Shown here: positions 57,901 through 64,000 of the stretch, piece by piece
Layout of the letters: the number at the start of each line of letters is the position of its first letter
Position numbering within the stretch: position 1 is the first letter of the stretch
Position numbers and translations under genes: made by a program
Origin: Hirsutella rhossiliensis
Lineage: Eukaryota; Ascomycota; Sordariomycetes; Hypocreales; Ophiocordycipitaceae
Reading direction: 5' to 3'
Length of the DNA stretch: 64,000 nt
Assembly: GCF_020360975.1 (NCBI RefSeq)
Contig: NW_025408689.1
Coordinates: 372,001-436,000 of the forward strand
Notes under the pieces: generated by a model
The model's database searches: none
What the model was told of the DNA's origin: nothing
What the model saw: the letters and a program-made list of their open reading frames with translations, nothing else

Positions 57901-60900
57901 CACCCCCTTAGCTATAGCCTGCCCTTATAGAAAGGGTAAAGCTAAATACTTAGGCTAGTAAGCGTATAGAGGAGGTCTTAGTTTATACTTATCCCTTACT
58001 CGAGAAATCCGGGTTTTAGCCCTAAGCTCTTTTAGACCTACTTTAGGAAAAAGGGGCTTAAGGAGGATATTAAGTCCTATAAGAAAGGGGGGCTTCTCTA
58101 AGGATAAATCCCTAAAAAAGGGCCTTTAAAAAGAATAAGTACTTATTAAGCTAGGAGCCCTCCTTTAAGATAAGTCCTAGTTCCTCTCTTTAACTATAAA
58201 CGTCTCCTTCTTTTTATATACCGTTAGCTCCTCTTATAGACTCTTAAGGCAGGCTTCTAAGGATAGCTTCTCTTAAACGTCGTCTAGCTTAATTTACGAT
58301 AAAAAGATAGCTAGCTTCTACTTTAGTAAGGGCTTTATAAGACCGTTAGCTTTTATTAATACTATTAGAACTTAATAAACGGAAATAAGTCCCTTTTAGA
58401 CTTTTTAGCGTAACTAATACTAGTAGATATCGATATACTATAGCTAGGTCGATAGCTTTACGTTTTCTATTAAATTTTATATAGTCTATATATTATCGTA
58501 TTCTATAGATAATAATGCTGGAATTTATAGTTATAAAGATATTAATAGCTAGCTAAGGAAAATAACTTCCTTTAAAGCTTTTAAAAGAGCTAGTAGCTCT
58601 ACCTTTATACTTAAAGTTATAACGGTAGCTTACTTCGAAGATCTCTAAGTAATAGTTCCTTTAAAAAGGGATATAATATACCCTTATAAGCTCTTTCTAT
58701 CTAAGGAATTATCTATAAAGGACGGCTCGCTTAAATAAAAGAAGATTTCGGTAGGTATTTTCTTCCTTCCTTACCTTCTTAAGCGTAGACTATATAATCT
58801 TATTAAATAAAGATAAAGGATAGCTCTATCTACTACTTCTTAATACTTAGGGCTAGGATTCTAGTTATACCTAGCTAGCTAGGAGACTATAAAAGAGATA
58901 TTTAGTCTAGTAAAAATAGCTAAAAAAAGTAAGGAGCTTACCTTTTATTAATATTAGTATTTCTCTTACTCCTTAGCTTAAAAGTATAGATTAGGTAAAA
59001 CTTCTTTATTAAATATAAGTATAAAGGGAAGCTTTTTATTAATAGAATTAAGGAGGAATTTATAAGTAACCTTATCGATATAGGCGTCTTAGGTAAGCTA
59101 GATACTCTATTAAGACCTATTTTAAAAGATTCGAATCCCTAGGAACTATTTTAGCTCTACTAGCTTAGTTATCTTATACCTTTATTATAAGCCTTTTATA
59201 GCCTCCCTAGCTATTACTTTTTCCTCTTTTAGGTAGGCCTAGATAATATCGTCGATATAAAAGAAGACTATCATTTTACCCTTCTATATTATATATAGTT
59301 CCTAAGGGACTTTCTTAAAGCTTAGGGCTTTAAGGGAACCTATTAAATACTATTACTAAGAAGGGGTAATCTTTATAGTTTATATAGAGCTTTCCTAAGC
59401 TATAGAACCTTTCCTAGCTATTAGAAACCTAGTAAAAGGTATATATAAATAACTTCTTTTTCCTTAAGTAGGTAGTTAATAAAGGCATTAACTATATCTA
59501 TTTAAATAAGTTTAAGGTAGAATTCTACTACTATAGCTATAAGGGTCTAAAAAGATATCCTTACTAAGTTAGTTACCTTAGTAAGTAAATCCCCTTTTTC
59601 TTACTAGTTCTTATAGATAACTAGCTAGGCCTTATACTTTTAAAGGAAGCTATATTTATTAGTTTTATAGATAACGACCTACTTATACCTAAGGACCTAT
59701 ATTCCTCTTACCTTTTCCTTAAGGGCCTCTTTAAAAGACCCTAGCTCTTTATATAAGGCTAGGTAGTCTTTCTAGGCCTAGAAAACCTAGTCTTTAAAGG
59801 GGTGTTTTTCTAGCTACTTTTAGCTTACTAATAGGTCTAGGAGGTCTCTTTTATATACCTTCCTTACTAATAGAGGCTTAAAAAGCTAGCCTACTATAAA
59901 TCCTTTATAGGAACCGTCTTTTATAAGCGTTAGATAAAAGTTAGAAAAACGATCGAAATAAAAAAGAGGTTAGTCTTCTTTTATATCGGGCCCTATACCT
60001 TCTATTACTTCTTAAAGTAAGGATAAAAAAGCAGCTAGGTAAACCTTTAAGAGAGGTACCTTTCCTACCCCCTTAAGGGTTAAGATAGAAAGACTAACTA
60101 AAAAAGTTACTTTTAAAATCTTCTTTTTATATAAGAGGAGGCATAGGAAAGTAAGCGTATTTTAGCTCTACCGCTTTCTTATAGTCTCCTTCTTTATCTA
60201 GATTATTTAATCTAGTAGCTTCCTCTTCTTTAAAGTCGGCTTTATCCTTAACTACTTCGACGTTAGTTTCTTCTTCTATTTACTTATCTAAGACCTCTTC
60301 TTAAGACTATTAAGAAAGGGGGATTTAAATCTTTTAAATTAGCTAATATTATAAGAGTAAGAGGGGCTATTAATCCCTCTTTCTATTAAAAAAGCTAGAT
60401 TTATTAAAAATTATATCCTTAGTTAAAATAACCTTTTATAGAAAAGGAATCTAGATCTAAAAGATATTAATAGAATTATAACTAATAAAGTAACTAATAA
60501 AGGCTTTAAGATTAAGCTTTCTTTTCTTCTTTCTTTTTAGCTATATATTAGTAGTTATAGCGTATACCTTATAGCTATAGGTATAAAGGTAGGCTAGCGA
60601 GGCCCTCTTCTTTAAAAAGAGCTTTAAGGGAGATTTCTAGTTTATTCCTTAGGTTATAAAAAGGGTCTCTAAGCTCCTATAGTCCCTTAGGCTCCTAGGG
60701 TCCCTTGGGGTCTAGTTCTAAAAGTAATAGGCAGTCTTAATAACTTCCCTTTAAAGGTTATAAGGAAGCCTTATAGTAAGTCTTATTATATAGACCCTTT
60801 TTATTATAGTACCCCTTAATCTTTCTACCCCTCCGTTCTAGGCCTAGGTATTTAGTACTAATAGGAAGGGTAAAATATACCTTTTTTATAGCTAATTTAA

Positions 60901-61144
60901 GATATCCTTTATAAATAGCTCTCTATTAGACCGTATCTTCTTTACCTTATAGCTAAAGTAGGATTTTATTTAGTTAACGAAGTCTTAAAGGGCAAACTAG
61001 TTATACTTACTTAGGTAGGTCTATAAGAAATAAGGGAAAACTATCTATAAAAAAGCGTTTATAAAAGACTTTACCTTAATAAAGCTTTCTTAATCCTTAG
61101 AGATATTAGTTTAGTTAACTTAAATTTCCTTTTATAGCTAGTCT
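57434..61144 (-). mobile_element. Copia 3' fragment: 3' LTR, RNase H, RT and part of integrase
   Basis: LTR at 57434-57900 (467 bp), polypurine tract complement from 57901, RNase H at about 58480-58900, RT with active site Y-I-D-D intact at 59248-59259, the Glu-rich linker at about 60180-60300, and integrase from about 60650 to 61144. There it stops within the sequence that reads TTTCCTTxxAxxGCTxGTC in the full-length copy (about 7974), where the next element begins. The 5' part is missing or lies beyond the window. Stops are RIP-type; YIDD surviving does not mean function. Confidence 0.8.
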
Positions 61145-61217
61145 TATCGCGTATACTATATACGTTAATTAACGCTGTCGCTTAAATCTAATAAGCGGCC
61201 ATATCTTTTTCGTAACA
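61145..61217 (+). repeat. Putative short 5' LTR (73 bp)
   Basis: Starts TATCGCGTATACTATATACG and ends TTTTTCGTAACA. It lies exactly between the truncated copia fragment and the primer-binding site. It has no similarity to the 477-bp LTR beyond TxTCGCG at its start. Confidence 0.5.
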
Positions 61218-61234
61218 GTTATAAGCCCGGGAGG
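61218..61234 (+). other. Primer-binding site of the 73-bp-LTR copia
   Basis: GTTATAAGCCCGGGAGG immediately after the LTR, unmutated; complementary to the 5' half of a tRNA with loop CTTATAA (anticodon TAT). Confidence 0.65.
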
Positions 61235-61346
61235 AATAGAATTCCTATACCTTCCGGCTGCTATAAAAGGCACCTTCTTGCATCCTTTTACCCCTCTTAC
61301 TAGAAAAGCCGATTTTTAACCGACTTTTCTACCTTTCCCCGCAACA

Positions 61347-64000
61347 ATAACGAAAATCGACTCCTCTGCCGTCCCGACGGTCCGTAGGACGATTCTTACA
61401 GAGCCCTAAGATTGGGATAAGTGGGTAAAGGAGCTACGGGCTCGTGTGGACAGAACCATCTACAATTTAGTCTTCTCTAACAAGCAGGACCCTCTCGAGC
61501 CCCCTCTTCGTCCTAGGGCAACGGAATTTATAGAGGGAGCTTCCCTCTTCTCCGAGCTAACCTCTGCACAACAAAGAGCTTTTTCTGCTGCCTTAGGTGA
61601 CTACGAGAGTCACCGTAAGGAATACCTTTACGAGACGAAGTTGCTAACTGCTGCACGCACAGCGATAACGGAATCCGTTAGTGCTATAAAGCTAATCACT
61701 CTTCGAGAAGAAGAGACTCCTAGGCAGTGGCTTTTAAAGCTCGAGACCTCGATAGCTCCCTCGAGGGGCTATATAACTGACCGTATTAGGAAGACCTATA
61801 CGGCCTACCTAGGAGCCTTTTCTGCTAGGAACCTACTAGCTTCTTCGTGGCTAGCTAAGTAGGAAGAAATCCTTAAGGAAGCTAACTAATACTTCCTTAT
61901 AGAAGCTCTTTCCGGCCAGTGGCTACGGGATATATCTCTGCTAATAAAGCCTATTAGTAACGGTTACTCGACTATCTTTCGAGAGGCTAGCCGGGAACTA
62001 GACGAAGAAGCTACTAGAGTACAACAGCAAGCAGTCTTATTCCTTCGAGGCCAGCACTCGACCTAGACGGTTCGACCTACAGCCCCTATTGCTACGGCTC
62101 CCGCTGCTGCTGCTGCTGCGGCTGTTGCTCCTTCGGCTCCTCCTCCCTCGAGAGCATTAACACCGTTATCAACGGCTGCCCTAGGCCCGGCCCCGGCTCC
62201 GCCTCTTGCTCCGGGCCCGGCCCCGGTCCCGTCAGTCAGACCGGCCCGACTAGTCCCCCAATGGACCTTTCAGTCCGTTAGTCGAAAAATCAGGGAACTA
62301 GTCGAAATCGAACCTCTTCGTTAAAATCAGCAATAAGGGGTAAAAAGGGGGGGTTTTCAAGCAGACCTTCCGGATCGGGACGAGGATTCCTCGAAGAAAC
62401 AGAAGACTAGACGACGAAACGGCTGCCTAGCCTACAAATCCCTAGGCTATCGATTATCACAATACTAGCAGGTCTTTAAGGAAAACCGACCTAAAGGATT
62501 TAACCCTTTAAAGAGGCTATAAGAAACGATATAACAGTCTCTTAAGGAGGACCCCTCGTTGCAGAAGAAGATAGACGAGATTCGGGTTGCTAAGAAATAG
62601 CAACTAACGCCGCTGCCCCTATTCGAGCCGCAAATTCGAGGAAAAATCGTTGGTATAGTAAATCCGGCCTTTGTCTTCCCTATAGATTAATAAGGCTAAG
62701 ACCAACCGTTAGAGCCCTCCGATTATCCCCTACGAAAATCAGCTATCCTTAACTCTAGTACTTCCCTCGACATCTACAATACACTCTTACGATTCCGGTC
62801 CTTTAAGAAGGCACGAAAGGAATATCTTATTGCCGGGGAATTAACCGTACGGATAAAAGGATACGGAAGGGTGAATTTTACGATAAAATTACCTAATAGA
62901 TCTATACGAATTCTTCGAAGAAAAAGGGTAGCTTTTTGCCCTCGATTTTTAACGAGCCTGATTTCCTTCCGCCTACTTCGAGAGGAAGGAATCTTCTAGG
63001 ATATAACGTCTAAGCCTATGAGGCTAGTCTAGAAGAATTAGACTATTAGGCTTATCGAGGAAAAATTCGGTTAATTTGTTCTCGAATTCCGACCTATCCT
63101 TAGGAAGGAATCTCTCGAGAAGTTAGCTTTCCCTGCTCGAAGGAGGGTAGGTTTAAAGGACCCTCTTCCGGCAGCCTAAGGAGACGGTCTTCTTTGGCAC
63201 GCACGACTTAGTCACCCGGGCCCCCTAGCTTTATATAAGCTAGGACAATAATAGGGCGTACGAATAAGGGGCCTAAAGACCGTCGAATGCGAACACTGCG
63301 GCCAAGGAAAGACTAGGAGACGAATTTCTAGACGAACGCCTTTACGGCCGGACCAGCCGTGTAAGGAAATTTAGGTCGATTAGACCGACGTCTCTAGGGA
63401 TCAGGAAAGCTTCGTTAGGGTAATGTTTTTCATAGACGTTTTTTTAGGGATAGTTTTCCCCTATTTCTTACGGACCTACCTAAGCAAGCATAACTGGTCT
63501 GCCCTCTAGGACTTCGTTAACTAGATAAAATCCTACTTTAGCTACGAGGTAAAGAAGATACGGTCTAACGGAGAGCTATTTACGAAAGATATCTTAAAGT
63601 AGCTTCGAAAAAGGGGCATTTTACCCCTCCCGTTAGCACCGAATACCTAGGCCTAGAACGGAGGGGCAGAAAGATTAGGGGGTGCTATAATAGAAAGGGC
63701 CCGTACGATAAGACTTGCTGTAAGGCTTCTACACGACCTTTAGAGGGAAGTCGTTAAGACCGCCTATTACCTACGAAACCGGACCCTAAGGGACCTAAAG
63801 GACCCTAGGGGACTAAACTAAGGAATAGACTAGAAATCCCCCCTCGAGCTCTTTACGAAGAAGAGGGCCTCGCTAGCCCACCTTCGTGCCTATGGCTATA
63901 AGGCATACGCAATAACTGCCGATATATAGCTAAAAAGGAAGAAGAAAAGAAAGCTTAATCCTAGAGCCTTTATTAGTTACCTCGTTAGTTATAATTCTAC
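61347..64000 (+). pseudogene. Copia gag-PR-IN frame of the least RIPed copy
   Basis: The frame starts at 61347, where ATA stands for ATG. The first stops are TAA 61407, TAG 61860 and TAA 61887, all explained by CAA/CAG decay. The longest open piece is 61410-61859: an acidic/helical gag with LEPPLRP, REEETPRQWLLKLE and SRGYITDRIRKTY. An Ala/Pro-rich linker is at about 62080-62250. Protease is near 62755, with its D-S-G site reading L-N-S-S. Integrase has LWHARLSH (about 63195) and C-E-H-C-G (63288-63302), an intact HHCC finger. The core keeps the first Asp and the Glu (NGGAERLGG, about 63658-63684), but the second site reads R-S-N-G, where D-N-G is expected. It ends at the window edge. Confidence 0.75.

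Larger units (their letters stand above)
61145..64000 (+). mobile_element. Copia copy with a 73-bp LTR, lightly RIPed, cut by the window end
   Basis: Starts inside the previous copia's integrase with a short LTR (61145-61217), then the shared primer-binding site and the same gag-PR-IN internal sequence as the 477-bp-LTR family. It runs off the window within the region after the integrase. CA, TG and CG are far more frequent than in the other copies, most of all at 61200-62400, so it is the youngest or least RIPed copy of this internal domain. The 3' LTR lies outside, so the 73-bp LTR cannot be confirmed by a second copy. Confidence 0.7.

Overview
This window is part of an AT-rich, repeat-filled compartment of a filamentous ascomycete (Pezizomycotina) genome. 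Most of it is nested LTR retrotransposons ruined by repeat-induced point mutation (RIP). Over long stretches the dinucleotides CA and TG are almost absent and replaced by TA (one CA and no TG in the first 120 bases). Stops in the decayed frames are TAA/TAG where CAA/CAG is expected, and GAC/GAT catalytic codons have become AAC/AAT. There is no bacterial gene structure, rRNA gene or CRISPR array.

The main resident is one Ty1/copia family with LTRs of about 477 bp and one long gag-PR-IN-RT-RNaseH frame. It is present as a 3' end at 1-2183 (+), a full-length minus-strand copy at 4316-10626, a minus-strand stub at 29842-30515, a 5' fragment at 30516-32859 (+), a near-complete copy at 32860-39720 (+), a heavily interrupted copy at 44244-54695 (+), a minus-strand fragment at 57434-61144, and a plus-strand copy from 61145 to the window end that carries a different, 73-bp LTR. 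Solo LTRs lie at 28205-28690 and 37936-38411. Around them are a Ty3/gypsy element on the minus strand (3834-16260, itself split by a copia copy) with a second fragment at 26997-29088, another gypsy pol on the plus strand (about 18600-21870), a minus-strand copia gag with a UBN2-like pattern (2189-3420), a Mutator-like transposase remnant (39721-41300), and several decayed coding-like stretches that I cannot name.

Four segments are not, or hardly, RIP-mutated and so look younger: (1) 14345-15005, with a tRNA-like head suggesting a SINE; (2) 48357-48757, a 401-bp TRIM (terminal-repeat retrotransposon in miniature) with 100-bp LTRs and a 5-bp target duplication; (3) 50227-53757, a second copia family with 271/268-bp LTRs that has lost its reverse transcriptase; and (4) 54696-56280, a patch of apparently host sequence with the one convincing gene, a 93-residue cysteine-containing secreted protein at 55188-55469. 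That gene lies directly between retrotransposon copies and its stop codon is of the kind RIP would create.

The 477-bp-LTR family, the 73-bp-LTR copy and the TRIM share the same primer-binding site. It is complementary to the 5' half of a tRNA up to the anticodon loop (tRNA-Ile-UAU by reading), and the second copia family has the matching arrangement for a tRNA-Met (CAU). Order of events from the nesting: gypsy and old copia copies, then the 477-bp-LTR copia burst and RIP, then the TRIM, then the un-RIPed copia.
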